Origin: Mollicutes bacterium
GTDB taxonomy: Bacteria; Bacillota_I; Bacilli_A; Izemoplasmatales; Izemoplasmataceae
Assembly (NCBI GenBank): GCA_003568315.1
Contig: PWYL01000031.1
Span: 1 to 41,735 of the forward strand
Direction of reading: 5' to 3'
DNA: 41,735 nucleotides
The position numbers were made by a program, and so were the translations under genes. The first letter of the stretch is position 1. The number at the start of each line of letters is the position of its first letter. The notes under the pieces are model-generated. The model was given only the letters and a program-made list of their open reading frames with translations. It did not search any database and had not been told where the DNA came from. Below are positions 8,627 to 16,946 of this stretch, piece after piece.

Positions 8627-9548
8627 GATCGAGGAGATTCTCGCCGATCACGAAGAGATGATCCGAACGGCTCTCGAAGAAGGTCTTGACGAAGACAAGA
8701 TCGTCGAACAATTCGGCGAACCGAAGAAGGTGGCCGAAGCCCTCGGTGAGGTCACAGATGACAAAACCGACACTGAAGATGCGCAAGAAGAAGATGCGAA
8801 GAAAAAGACATTCAAGACGCTTGCGACCTTTGCGGCGGGTGAAGAGCCCGTGGAATTCCGCATTGAACTCGCCAACGACGATGTGACCTACAAAAAGGCT
8901 GAAGGGGACAGTCTTCGCGTTTCCGTCCGCGGGAACGCCGACACCGAAGAATACACTTTGGCATTCAAAGACAACAAATTTGTCCTCTCCTCGCCCAAGA
9001 AAAGTGGTTTCGACTTCCTTTCGTTCGGGAAAAACCATGTGGATTTCCTCATCGAGATTCCCGCAGGACTGGCAATCAAAAATTTCTTTCACAAAAGCCT
9101 GAACGGCGATATCATGATGGAAACGATCAAGACGAAAGCCTTCGAGTTGAGCACTGTCAACGGCGATGTGCGTTTACGAGACACTTCCGTAGGCGAGGCG
9201 AGGTTGCACACCGTCAACGGCGATTTCGATATCAAAGACCTGCAAGCCGATTTCTTCAAAGTCTCGCTTGTGAGCGGCGACATGAGAATCAAAGGCGCTT
9301 GTGTCAAAGAGGACTTCCATGTCTCGACCGTCAGCGGCGATGTGCGGATCGAGGATGCCGAAAGCGCTGGCTGCATCCTGCATTCGGTTTCCGGCGACAT
9401 TGAAGGGAAGGAGTTCTATCCCGACAGGGTCGCTTTGAAGTCCGTGAGCGGAGACATCCGTTTGCAGAACAAAGAGGACCGCGACATCCGGGTCGAAGCG
9501 AAGAAGACGGTGAGCGGCCGGATCAAGATACGGCAGGAAGAAGGATGA
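8568..9548 (+). CDS. HAAS domain protein with DUF4097 beta-repeat domain
   Basis: A 326-residue protein. Residues 1-75 match the helical HAAS/DUF1700 domain (LEDLENELKKK, then DHEEMIRTALEEG and EQFGEPKKVAEALG). From about residue 90 on it is a DUF4097-like beta domain with at least seven turns marked by NGD or SGD (VNGDVR, VNGDFD, VSGDMR, VSGDVR, VSGDIE, VSGDIR), spaced about 17-21 residues as in a beta-solenoid. It lacks a transmembrane helix between the two domains, unlike many relatives. The GTG start at 8568 is chosen because GAGGAGG at 8553-8559 precedes it by eight nt; it lies inside padR. It probably works with PadR as a sensor, function unproven. Confidence 0.85.
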   Translation: MKKYLEDLENELKKKLKANEIEEILADHEEMIRTALEEGLDEDKIVEQFGEPKKVAEALGEVTDDKTDTEDAQEEDAKKKTFKTLATFAAGEEPVEFRIELANDDVTYKKAEGDSLRVSVRGNADTEEYTLAFKDNKFVLSSPKKSGFDFLSFGKNHVDFLIEIPAGLAIKNFFHKSLNGDIMMETIKTKAFELSTVNGDVRLRDTSVGEARLHTVNGDFDIKDLQADFFKVSLVSGDMRIKGACVKEDFHVSTVSGDVRIEDAESAGCILHSVSGDIEGKEFYPDRVALKSVSGDIRLQNKEDRDIRVEAKKTVSGRIKIRQEEG

Positions 9549-9553
9549 AAAAC

Positions 9554-9584
9554 AAAAAGCGAAGCTTTCCGGCTTCGCTTTTTC
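9554..9584 (+). terminator. Terminator after the HAAS-DUF4097 gene
   Basis: AAAAAGCGAAGC / GCTTCGCTTTTT, a perfect 12-bp hairpin with a TTTCCG loop. The A/T flanks make it usable in both directions. Confidence 0.9.
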
Positions 9585-9605
9585 GTTTCTGCCCTTGCAG
9601 GGGCT

Positions 9606-9616
9606 TGTGGTACAAT
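9606..9616 (+). promoter_or_regulatory. Extended -10 promoter of the B12 sensor operon
   Basis: TGTGG followed by TACAAT, identical to the element at 3897-3907, without a recognisable -35. GGAGGAGGG lies about five nt before the start codon 9651. Confidence 0.6.
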
Positions 9617-9650
9617 GAAAGCAAGGGGAAGATGATGGAGGAGGGATTGC

Positions 9651-10715
9651 ATGGGGTTGTTGGTGCATGATTTTCCGTTGGAGTTCCACAAAGTGGCCGA
9701 AGAAGTCTTCTTTCGGCATCTTGGGGCGGACCCGCTCATCAAGGACGCCTACGACGATTACCGGAAACGGAAGCTCTACGAGGATACCTTGCACAATCTG
9801 AGTTTCTTGCATACCGCATCCGAACTCGAAGATGACAAAATCTTCCGAGACTATGCGGTGTGGCTTTATGAATTGTTGGCGAGACTGATGCGAGACATCC
9901 CGGAAGAAAAACTGAAAGAACAGATCATCAAACACTACGGTTTCTTGTCGGAGGCGATCGGCAAGGTTCTGGGTGAAGAAAGGCGTGCACATTACAAGCC
10001 GTTTCTGGAAGCGGCCGTCCGTTCGACGAAGAAGGCGACCCTCGCCGAAAAAAAGAGCGCTTTCTCCCGGGGGAAACATGGCGACATCCGCAAGAAGTAT
10101 CTGGATCTCCTCCTCGCCGCCGACACCGAAGGCGCGCTTTCCTATGTTAGATTCCTTGCGGCCAAGGAACTTCCGCTGGAAGACGTCTATGTGGACATCT
10201 TCCAAGAGGTGATGAAAGAGATCGGTGAACGCTGGCACAAAAACGAGATTTCCGTCGCAGAAGAACACTACATGACTTCTCTCACCCAGAGGGCGCTCGC
10301 GGAGTTCTATCCGCACATCTTCGACACCGAAAGGAACGAGAAGAAGATCGTCGTCTGCACGGTAGGGAGTGAACTGCACGAATTCGGCGCCCGCATGATC
10401 TCGGATTTGTTGGAACACATGGGTTTTGATTCCGTCTATCTCGGTGCCGCGGTCCCGAAAGCTTCAGTGCTTCGAAGCGTCGAGAAAAACAAACCTTTCT
10501 TCTTGGCGCTTTCTGTGACCATGCCCCAATATCTGAAGGAATGTTTGGAAATCGTGGAAGCCGTCAAAGAAAAACACCCCGACGTGATGGTCGTCGTGGG
10601 CGGGAGAGCCTTCACCACCACCGACGAGATCTGGAGGAGATGGCCCGTCGATGCCTATGAGCCCGACGGCAAAGGTCTCATCCGCTGGGTGAAGAGAACG
10701 GAGGGGGGAACCTGA
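9651..10715 (+). CDS. CarH-like cobalamin-binding photosensor without DNA-binding domain
   Basis: A 354-residue protein. Residues 1-140 are helical and unlike the MerR head of CarH. Residues 145-225 form the B12-capping helical bundle and 230-350 a cobalamin-binding Rossmann domain. Compared with Thermus CarH (known residues Trp131, His132, Val138, Glu141, His142, His177), this protein has Trp195, His196, Val202, Glu205, His206 in the motif WHKNEISVAEEH and the axial His243 in ELHEFG. So the cap and both histidines used in the dark and light states are kept. Predicted role: sensing light (or adenosylcobalamin level) and passing it to a protein partner. The diguanylate cyclase gene overlaps its stop codon (TGATG), which makes that enzyme the obvious partner. 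A corrinoid methyl-carrier protein is less likely given the long N-terminal domain and this context. Confidence 0.85.
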   Translation: MGLLVHDFPLEFHKVAEEVFFRHLGADPLIKDAYDDYRKRKLYEDTLHNLSFLHTASELEDDKIFRDYAVWLYELLARLMRDIPEEKLKEQIIKHYGFLSEAIGKVLGEERRAHYKPFLEAAVRSTKKATLAEKKSAFSRGKHGDIRKKYLDLLLAADTEGALSYVRFLAAKELPLEDVYVDIFQEVMKEIGERWHKNEISVAEEHYMTSLTQRALAEFYPHIFDTERNEKKIVVCTVGSELHEFGARMISDLLEHMGFDSVYLGAAVPKASVLRSVEKNKPFFLALSVTMPQYLKECLEIVEAVKEKHPDVMVVVGGRAFTTTDEIWRRWPVDAYEPDGKGLIRWVKRTEGGT

Positions 10716-11683
10716 TGCGGCATGCACTGTTCGAGATCGATGTGAACGGCATCATCCATGACACCCTCTTCAACAGCTTGGAAGTGAATCATGACGTCCC
10801 TTCCGTATTCAGCCTGTTTTCCGGCGCGGAAGACAAGCTCCTTGCAGCGTTGAGAAAGGCGAGAAACTCGCACACTGTGCATGATTTTCACCTTTGTGAG
10901 ATGGAGGTCTCGGGATTGCTTTTTCCCATCGATGGGGGGCTCTATCTTTATGTGGCACCGCCCGAGGACGCATCACTCATGAAGGATGCGCTTCATGATT
11001 TCCTTCGCGCTTTGTCCCCAAAAAAGGGGACTCATCCCACCGACAGCTGGCGGTTCTATGAGCAAATCCAGAAACTGAACAACGAACTCATGAACAAAAG
11101 CCGGAAAATCGAGAAACTGAACCGGCATTTGAACCGCTTGAACGAGATGTTGAACCGCCGGCTCATCACGGATCCCCTCACGGGTCTTTTGAGCCGCTAC
11201 CAATATCGCGACGAAATCATGGCCGCCATCGAGAAGGACCCTAAAAAAGGCGGAGTGTTTTGCTATATCGACATCGATGATTTCAAAGCGGTGAACGACA
11301 CGCACGGTCATCGTATCGGCGACCTCTATCTACAGGCATTCGCCACGCGATTGCGTTCCCTCCCGTTGGAGAACGCTATCGCCATGCGCATCGCCGGCGA
11401 CGAGTTCGGTCTTTTCCTCCACCCCGTCGATAAGGAAAAGAAGACGTTTTCCCAAAAGCTTTGGACAATGATTCGCGAAAACGTCGTCCGCCCCGTGGAG
11501 ATTGAAGGGAAGAGCATCCCCCTGCGGCTGAGCATGGGCATTGTCCGCTACCCCGAAGACACAAACGAAATCCACCGGCTCATCGACTATGCCGACTATG
11601 CGATGTATGTGGCCAAAAGGTCCGGCAAGAGCAAATACGCACTTTTCGACAAGAAGAAGTACGAAAGAGCGAAGTCCTCATGA
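10715..11683 (+). CDS. Diguanylate cyclase with PAS-like and coiled-coil input
   Basis: A 322-residue protein that makes cyclic-di-GMP from two GTP. Residues 1-100 form a small PAS-like alpha/beta domain, 112-150 a charged helical coiled coil (KLNNELMNKSRKIEKLNRHL), and 151-315 a GGDEF domain. The domain has DPLTGLLSR, the metal-site Asp186 in YIDIDDFK, and the signature RIAGDEF (AGDEF at 227-231), a variant that is normally active. The RxxD inhibitory site expected just upstream of the signature is absent, so product feedback is unlikely. There is no membrane segment. Its ATG overlaps the upstream B12-sensor stop by one base, so both are made together and the sensor probably controls this enzyme. 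Confidence 0.93.
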   Translation: MRHALFEIDVNGIIHDTLFNSLEVNHDVPSVFSLFSGAEDKLLAALRKARNSHTVHDFHLCEMEVSGLLFPIDGGLYLYVAPPEDASLMKDALHDFLRALSPKKGTHPTDSWRFYEQIQKLNNELMNKSRKIEKLNRHLNRLNEMLNRRLITDPLTGLLSRYQYRDEIMAAIEKDPKKGGVFCYIDIDDFKAVNDTHGHRIGDLYLQAFATRLRSLPLENAIAMRIAGDEFGLFLHPVDKEKKTFSQKLWTMIRENVVRPVEIEGKSIPLRLSMGIVRYPEDTNEIHRLIDYADYAMYVAKRSGKSKYALFDKKKYERAKSS

Positions 11684-11717
11684 AAAACACTCCCGCCCGG
11701 GAGTGTTTTTCATGAGG
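11676..11717. terminator. Bidirectional terminator between convergent genes
   Basis: A perfect 19-bp hairpin (CCTCATGAAAAACACTCCC and its complement, loop GCCC). The A/T-rich arms supply a T tract in both directions. The stop codon of the cyclase lies inside the left arm. On the other strand it ends the DUF554 transcript. Confidence 0.88.
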
Positions 11718-11723
11718 ACGTTC

Positions 11724-12431
11724 TCAAAAGAGGCCCACAATCAGGAAATAGATGACGGGAACGAGAAGCGAAGGCAACATGTTCGCCACGCGTATCTCTT
11801 TTATCTCCATGAAGTTGATTCCCATGGCGATGAGGATGACATAGCCGACCATGGCGATGCCTTCTGTCATCACTTCAGGCATGAATGTTCCCGCGAAATA
11901 GGCGGCAACGGTAATCGCTCCCTGATAGAGGAGCACGCTCAAAGCGGCGAAGGCCACCCCGATGCCGAACACGGCTGCCAGCATGAGCGCAGTGATGAAA
12001 TCCAGGGCGCTCTTCATGACCAAGATTGTGATGTCGCCGTGCATTCCGTCCTGGATGGGGCCGAGAATCGCCATCGCCCCGACACAGAAGATGAGTGTAC
12101 CCGCGATGAATCCTTTCGCCAGCGGTGGAAGGTCATATTTTCTCTCCACGCCATAGGCGAAACGCTGCAGTTTCCCGTCGATATCGATTTTCTCCCCGAC
12201 AAGCGTGCCGATGACGAGCGAGGAGAGGATCAACAACTCGTTCGAGGTTTCCAGCACACCGTCCTCGATGGACAGGAAATATTTCAGGAACCATCCGATC
12301 GAGAGTGCCATGAGCGAAAGTCCCATGACGAAGAGAACGGCCTTCTGGAGTCTCTCGGGCAGGCTCTTCTTGAAGAAGACACCGATGATGGCGGCGATGA
12401 TGATGGCCAAAGCGTTGATTATTGTTCCCAT
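11724..12431 (-). CDS. DUF554 family membrane protein (YdfK/YqgA-like)
   Basis: A 235-residue membrane protein with about seven hydrophobic helices. It carries family hallmarks: N-terminal MGTIINALAIIIAAIIG, a GTLVGEKIDI element, FCVGAMAILGPIQDG and a C-terminal MGINFMEIKEIRVANMLPSL. The family is widespread in Bacillota and its function is not established; transport is assumed. GGAGG eight nt before the ATG fixes the start. It follows ridA by 52 nt on the same strand and is probably the last gene of that unit. Confidence 0.9.
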   Translation of the reverse strand: MGTIINALAIIIAAIIGVFFKKSLPERLQKAVLFVMGLSLMALSIGWFLKYFLSIEDGVLETSNELLILSSLVIGTLVGEKIDIDGKLQRFAYGVERKYDLPPLAKGFIAGTLIFCVGAMAILGPIQDGMHGDITILVMKSALDFITALMLAAVFGIGVAFAALSVLLYQGAITVAAYFAGTFMPEVMTEGIAMVGYVILIAMGINFMEIKEIRVANMLPSLLVPVIYFLIVGLF

Positions 12432-12483
12432 GGCATTTCCTCCATTGCGTCAGTGGTGATAGAGAAAGGGTCCCGTTCGGGGA

Positions 12484-12858
12484 TCAATCCTTGACGGCGA
12501 TGGCGTCGATCTCGATGATGACGTCCTTGGGAAGTCGTTTCGCCTCGATCGCCGCTCTTGCGGGTTTGTGGCCGCCGAAGAAATCGGCGTAGACTTCGTT
12601 CATGGCCCTGAATTGATTCAAATCGCGCATGAAGATGCCGCAGCGGACGATGTCCTCTTTTTCGAGTCCCGCTTCCCTGACTACGGCCAACACGTTCTCG
12701 AGGCTTTGCCGGGTGGCTTTCTTGATATCGTCGATCGGCGTGTCAGCACCGGGTTCGATGGGGAGTTGTCCGGACACATAGAGGGTGCCGCCCTTCATGA
12801 CACCTTGTGAATAGGGGCCGATGGCTGCGGGTGCGTTTTTTGTTTCGATGGTCTTCAT
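12484..12858 (-). CDS. ridA: RidA family reactive-imine deaminase
   Basis: A 124-residue protein with the RidA/YjgF signature. It starts with APAAIGPYSQGV, has LYVSGQLPI, and includes the substrate-binding Arg in ARAAIEAKRLPK near residue 105. The C-terminal EIDAIAV is also present. RidA hydrolyses enamine/imine intermediates released by PLP enzymes such as threonine and serine dehydratases, which protects other PLP enzymes. The start ATG 12858 has AAAGGAG nine nt upstream. An open frame continues upstream into the neighbouring gene but has no SD. PLP enzymes encoded in this window (KBL, cysteine desulfurase) are possible sources of such intermediates elsewhere in the cell. Confidence 0.95.
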   Translation of the reverse strand: MKTIETKNAPAAIGPYSQGVMKGGTLYVSGQLPIEPGADTPIDDIKKATRQSLENVLAVVREAGLEKEDIVRCGIFMRDLNQFRAMNEVYADFFGGHKPARAAIEAKRLPKDVIIEIDAIAVKD

Positions 12859-12872
12859 AGGGAAAACTCCTT

Positions 12873-13904
12873 TCAAGATTGGTAATGGATTTCCAAAATG
12901 TTCATCCATTCGTCGACGCGTGCCACGGACGGAGAGGTTATCGCGCGTTTTTCCCCGTCCTTTTCCAACATCACGAAATGGCGGAAGAAGATGTGTTCGC
13001 CCCGTTTCAACGTGTTCAAGGGATCGAGGCCCACAATGCGGAAAGGTCCTTTCTCGTGTCTTTTCGCTCTTTCCAGACACGCCACGATGGCTTCTTTGTT
13101 CTTTTCGTTGAAGTGTCGACTGAGGTTATGCACTTCCGTATCGACATCCCAAAAGCCGACATCTTCCGGATAGGGGGCGAAGACGATATCGGAGAGCGTG
13201 CGTGATTCCTCACCGACGGTATGTGTCCAGCAATCCTCGTCGAAGGCGAGCATGATGGCCGCACCGCTTGTGTTGTTGACGGTGCGGACGGGAAAGAGGC
13301 TCTCGGCCGATGCGAGACTTTTCTTCATGCTTGCGACAGTTTCCGTGTACGCTTTGACGTTCAACTTTTCCAGAGCCTTCATCTCGGCGTATACGGCCAT
13401 GCCCTCATAGGTCTCGACACGGGTCTCGTATGTGAAAGCCTCGGGGAACCTGCGCCTTCGGAAGCCGCGGAGTCCGCGGATCTTTTCGACAAGCGATTCG
13501 TCGCAACTGTCGAGGAGTCCGCAAAGCAGACGGTTCTCTTCAAGTTTCGCCGAGAGGTTCGTTTCATCGTAGGGGTAGTCGAGGGCGCAAAGCTCGTTGG
13601 CGAAACGTTTCTCCCCCGAAGTCAACTGATGAGCGTGGAACATCTCATGGACAATCAAAGAGGTCAACCGGTCTATGCTCAACGAGCGGGTGTGCTCGTC
13701 CACATGCCAAATGGCGAGATAGTCATCGCCATAACGGATAGCGGTGTTGCCGCGGAACCGGTCGTCTCTCGGGATTGTCCCCTCTTCCAGTCGGACGGTG
13801 TCGTCGTCATACAGGGCGAAAGGGGAGGGCTTGAAACCGGGAAAGATCCGTTCAAAAGGAATCTTTTGGATTCTTTTTCGGATCAATTCATGCATCTCGT
13901 CCAT
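12873..13904 (-). CDS. Putative zinc metallopeptidase (HExxH), unknown family
   Basis: A 343-residue soluble protein. HEMFH at residues 86-90 is an HExxH zinc site in a hydrophobic helix (LIVHEMFHAH). About 75 residues later ETYEGMAVYAE (Glu167 region) could supply the third ligand, as in gluzincins (EGxAxY). The rest has no motif that I recognise and there is no signal peptide, so it is probably cytoplasmic. Start ATG 13904 has AAGAAGG eight nt upstream. In-frame codons continue upstream through the EF-G terminator and are not credible. The stop is 14 nt before ridA, so they are probably co-transcribed. No clear promoter lies between it and the terminator upstream. Confidence 0.7.
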   Translation of the reverse strand: MDEMHELIRKRIQKIPFERIFPGFKPSPFALYDDDTVRLEEGTIPRDDRFRGNTAIRYGDDYLAIWHVDEHTRSLSIDRLTSLIVHEMFHAHQLTSGEKRFANELCALDYPYDETNLSAKLEENRLLCGLLDSCDESLVEKIRGLRGFRRRRFPEAFTYETRVETYEGMAVYAEMKALEKLNVKAYTETVASMKKSLASAESLFPVRTVNNTSGAAIMLAFDEDCWTHTVGEESRTLSDIVFAPYPEDVGFWDVDTEVHNLSRHFNEKNKEAIVACLERAKRHEKGPFRIVGLDPLNTLKRGEHIFFRHFVMLEKDGEKRAITSPSVARVDEWMNILEIHYQS

Positions 13905-13931
13905 GGACAAAACCTTCTTTCCGACATATGC

Positions 13932-13963
13932 AAAAAAGGACCCCCCTTGACGAAGGGGTCCTT
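13932..13963 (-). terminator. Terminator after the EF-G-like gene
   Basis: On the minus strand: stem AAGGACCCC / GGGGTCCTT followed by a T tract (plus-strand A run 13932-13937). It lies nine nt after the stop codon of the EF-G-like gene. Confidence 0.88.
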
Positions 13964-13971
13964 GTCGGAGC

Positions 13972-16062
13972 CTATTTCTTATCTTCTTCCGCCTTTTTAC
14001 GTTCTTCGATGATTTTCTCGACAAGGTTGCCGGGCACTTCCTCGTAGCGGTCGAACCTTCTGGTGAAGGAGCCGCTGCCCTGGGTCATGGCCTTCAAGTC
14101 GATGGAGTATTTGACAATCTCCGCTTCGGGGATGTCGGCGGTGATCTTCTTCATGCCGCCGTCGACGGGGTCCATGCCGAGGACGCGCCCGCGGCGTTTG
14201 TTGATGTCGCCCATGATGTCGCCCACATAGTCGTCCTTCGCGAGGATCTCGACCCGCATGATGGGCTCGAGGATGGTGGGGGAAGCCTTCTCGAACGCGT
14301 CCTTCAATCCGAGGCGGGCCGCGGTCTTGAAGGCCATCTCGTTGGAGTCCACGGGGTGGTAGGAACCATCAAAGAGAACCGCTTGGAGGCCGATGACGGG
14401 ATATCCCGCCAAGGGACCTTTCTCGATGGCCTCGACAAGGCCTTTTTCCACGGCCGGATGGAAGTTCTTGGGAACAGCGCCCCCATAGATTTCTTCCTTG
14501 AAGATGAATTTCTCTTCGCCGTTCGGATCAAGGGGCTCGAAACGGATCTTGACTTCACCGAATTGTCCGGCGCCGCCTGTTTGTTTTTTATGGCGTCCAT
14601 GACCTTCGGTCTTCTTCTTGATGGTCTCACGGTAGGCGATTTTCTGGTCGAGAGTGTCGACATCGACCTTGTACATGTTTTTCATCTTTTCGAGGATATA
14701 GCCGATATGGGTCATGCCCATGCCGCCCAAAAGCAACTGTGCGGTCTCTTTGTTGCGCTGGGTGACGAACGAGGGGTCCTCCATGTTGAGTTTCTGCAGT
14801 GCCGAGGAGATCTTGTCCTCGTCCTCTTTGCGTTTGGGATGGATGGCCACATATATGGTGGGTGAGGGGAGTTCGGCCCCGTCAAAGATAATCGGGTTCT
14901 TGGGGTCGGTGATGGTCGCCCCGGTATGGATATCGGCGGCTTTTGCGACAGCACCCATGTCCCCCGCGCCGATCGAATCGATTTCTAGTTGTTTCTTGCC
15001 TTGCAGGGTGAAGATGTTTCCGAGTTTCACGGTCTTTTTCGAGTTCGTGACAAGGACCTCCTTGCCGGAGGTGATGTTGCCCGAGACGACCTTGAAGATG
15101 TTCACGGAGCCGATGAAGGGGTCGATGGTCGTCTTGAAGACATAGGCGGAGAAGGGAGCTGCATCCTTGGTCTCTCTTTCCGTCTCGTCGCCGGTTTCCG
15201 GATTCTTGCCCCGCATGGGCTTGAGTTCGCTCGGAGCCGGCATGAACCGGGCGGCCATCTCCAAGATGGCCTCGGTACCGATGTCTTTCGTCGCTGAACC
15301 GACAACCATCGGTTTCAGTTCACCGTCCACGACACCTTGTCGGAGCCCTTTGCGAATTTCTTCGGGGGTGAGTTCCTCACCTTCGAAATATTTCTCCAAA
15401 AGCTCCTCGCTGGTCTCGGCTACCGATTCGACAATCTGTTCGCGGAGCTTTTCGACCCTGTCTTGAAGGTCTTGGGGAATCTCGGCCTCTTTGGCCGCGC
15501 CGGAGTCAAAAAGGTATGCTTTCATATCGACGAGGTCGACATAACCCTTGAAATCCTGGGCGGTGCCGATCGGCCAAGTGAAGGGGACGGCCTGACGGCC
15601 GAATGTATCGTTGATATTGTTGATGAGTTCTTCGAACTTGATGTTTTCCTTGTCGAGCTTGTTGATGAAAAGGATGGTGGGGATGTTCCGTTTGTTCAGT
15701 TCGATCCACAAACGTTCGGTCCCGACTTCGATACCCTTGGTCGCATCGATCACGAGGATGGCGCCTTTGACGACGGAGAGCGCCCGGTTGATCTCACCGA
15801 CGAACTCCTCGCTACCCGGGGTGTCGATGAAATTGTACTTGTGGCCCTCGTGTTCAGCGGGGATCAAAGACAAAGACATACTCGTCATGCGGTTTTGCTC
15901 TTCGACGAGATAGTCCGAGGCGGTGTTTTTCTCTTCCACAGTGCCTTTTTTCTCTTTCGCACCGCTCACCTGAAGGACGGACTCGGTGAACGAGGTCTTT
16001 CCCGAGCCGAGATGTCCCAATACGGCGACGTTTCGTATTTTGTCAGTGTCGTATCGTTTCAT
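13972..16062 (-). CDS. EF-G-like translational GTPase (EF-G paralogue)
   Basis: A 696-residue EF-G-type protein with G domain, domain II, and domains III-V. P-loop GHLGSGKT (16-23) replaces the AHIDAGKT of canonical EF-G, and switch 2 reads DTPGSEEF, so the GTPase-activating His of DTPGH is Ser. NKLD and the SAT loop (VVGSATKD) are intact. It ends with an EF-G C-terminal domain (GSFTRRFDRYEEVP). Such FusA2/EF-G-II-like paralogues are common in Bacillota and Actinobacteria; their role is unclear and they are not the housekeeping elongation factor. Start ATG 16062 has GGAGG nine nt upstream. The gene is monocistronic, with its own promoter and terminator. Confidence 0.92.
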   Translation of the reverse strand: MKRYDTDKIRNVAVLGHLGSGKTSFTESVLQVSGAKEKKGTVEEKNTASDYLVEEQNRMTSMSLSLIPAEHEGHKYNFIDTPGSEEFVGEINRALSVVKGAILVIDATKGIEVGTERLWIELNKRNIPTILFINKLDKENIKFEELINNINDTFGRQAVPFTWPIGTAQDFKGYVDLVDMKAYLFDSGAAKEAEIPQDLQDRVEKLREQIVESVAETSEELLEKYFEGEELTPEEIRKGLRQGVVDGELKPMVVGSATKDIGTEAILEMAARFMPAPSELKPMRGKNPETGDETERETKDAAPFSAYVFKTTIDPFIGSVNIFKVVSGNITSGKEVLVTNSKKTVKLGNIFTLQGKKQLEIDSIGAGDMGAVAKAADIHTGATITDPKNPIIFDGAELPSPTIYVAIHPKRKEDEDKISSALQKLNMEDPSFVTQRNKETAQLLLGGMGMTHIGYILEKMKNMYKVDVDTLDQKIAYRETIKKKTEGHGRHKKQTGGAGQFGEVKIRFEPLDPNGEEKFIFKEEIYGGAVPKNFHPAVEKGLVEAIEKGPLAGYPVIGLQAVLFDGSYHPVDSNEMAFKTAARLGLKDAFEKASPTILEPIMRVEILAKDDYVGDIMGDINKRRGRVLGMDPVDGGMKKITADIPEAEIVKYSIDLKAMTQGSGSFTRRFDRYEEVPGNLVEKIIEERKKAEEDKK

Positions 16063-16107
16063 GAGCGAATTCCTCCACGTTTTGATAGTTTTTGTGCAAC
16101 CCTGTAC

Positions 16108-16136
16108 ATTATAGCATAGTCGCCGCCCATTGAATA
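16108..16136 (-). promoter_or_regulatory. Promoter of the EF-G-like gene
   Basis: Minus-strand -10 TATAAT (16108-16113) with the extended element TATGC. The -35 position reads TTCAAT-like, a weak match. Confidence 0.7.
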
Positions 16137-16197
16137 GTGCCCGAAACGGGTGAACGGGGATTTTCTGGAATCGGTGGTTCCCGGGACCCAAGCAAAG

Positions 16198-16233
16198 AAA
16201 AAAACCGGTACGCCAGGGGGGATGGCGCACCGG
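16198..16233 (-). terminator. Terminator after sodA
   Basis: Stem between 16205-16215 and 16223-16233 (11 positions, one mismatch) with a seven-T tract on the minus strand, just after the sodA stop. Confidence 0.83.
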
Positions 16234-16248
16234 GTGGTGCCGCTTTTT

Positions 16249-16866
16249 TTAGGTGCTCCGGTGTTTCTGGTAGAGGCGGGTGACCTCTTCCCAGTCGACA
16301 ACGTTCCAGAAGGCTTTGATGTAGTCGGGGCGACGATTCTGGTATTTGAGATAGTACGCGTGCTCCCAGACGTCGAGGTTGAGAAGCGGTTCGCCTTCGT
16401 CGAAGGGGATATCCTGGTTGGGACTCGACGTGACGACGAGTCTGCCGTCCGGTCTCACGAGCAGAAAGGCCCAGCCGCTTCCGAAACGGGTCTTGGCGGC
16501 GGTCTCGAATTTTTCCTTGAAGGCGTCGAAGGAACCGAAGGAATCCTCGATGGCCTTCATGAGATCATCGCCGATCTGCGGCTTCTTGTCTGCAGGGGCG
16601 AGTATCCGCCAGAAAAAGGTGTGATTGTAATGTCCGCCACCGTTGTTGCGGACGGCTGTCCGAATGTCCTCCGGTACTCCGTCGAGGTTCTTCAAGACCT
16701 CCTCGAGAGGTCTTTGGGCCAAGTCTTCATGGCCTTCTACGGCGTTTTTCAATTTGTTGATGTAGGCTTGGTGATGTTTGGTGTGGTGGATTTCCATGGT
16801 CTGTACATCGATGTGGGGTTCAAGGGCATCATACGCGTAGTCCAGTTTTGGCAATTGGAAATTCAT
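16249..16866 (-). CDS. sodA: Superoxide dismutase, Mn/Fe family
   Basis: A 205-residue cytoplasmic enzyme that converts superoxide to oxygen and hydrogen peroxide. The four metal ligands are visible: His27 (IHHTKHH), His82 (NHTFFW), Asp165 and His169 (DVWEHAYY). The Gly-rich [11 protein letters not shown] and the Gln in SSPNQD suggest a Mn-type or cambialistic enzyme rather than Fe-type; metal use cannot be proven from sequence. GGAGG eight nt before ATG 16866. Monocistronic, with a good SigA promoter and terminator of its own. Confidence 0.97.
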   Translation of the reverse strand: MNFQLPKLDYAYDALEPHIDVQTMEIHHTKHHQAYINKLKNAVEGHEDLAQRPLEEVLKNLDGVPEDIRTAVRNNGGGHYNHTFFWRILAPADKKPQIGDDLMKAIEDSFGSFDAFKEKFETAAKTRFGSGWAFLLVRPDGRLVVTSSPNQDIPFDEGEPLLNLDVWEHAYYLKYQNRRPDYIKAFWNVVDWEEVTRLYQKHRST

Positions 16867-16901
16867 GTTTGGAACCTCCTTTTCTCCTTGGTTTCAATTA
16901 C

Positions 16902-16930
16902 ATTATCACAACAATTTAGACAGATTTCAA
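16902..16930 (-). promoter_or_regulatory. sodA promoter
   Basis: Minus strand: -35 TTGAAA (16925-16930), 17-bp spacer, -10 GATAAT (16902-16907) preceded by TGT. Confidence 0.75.
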
Positions 16931-16946
16931 ATAATATGCACCCATG

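Noticed and set aside
15337-16119. 260-codon open frame antisense to the EF-G-like gene
   Set aside because: Acidic low-complexity shadow, no SD, and it reads through the EF-G-like promoter.
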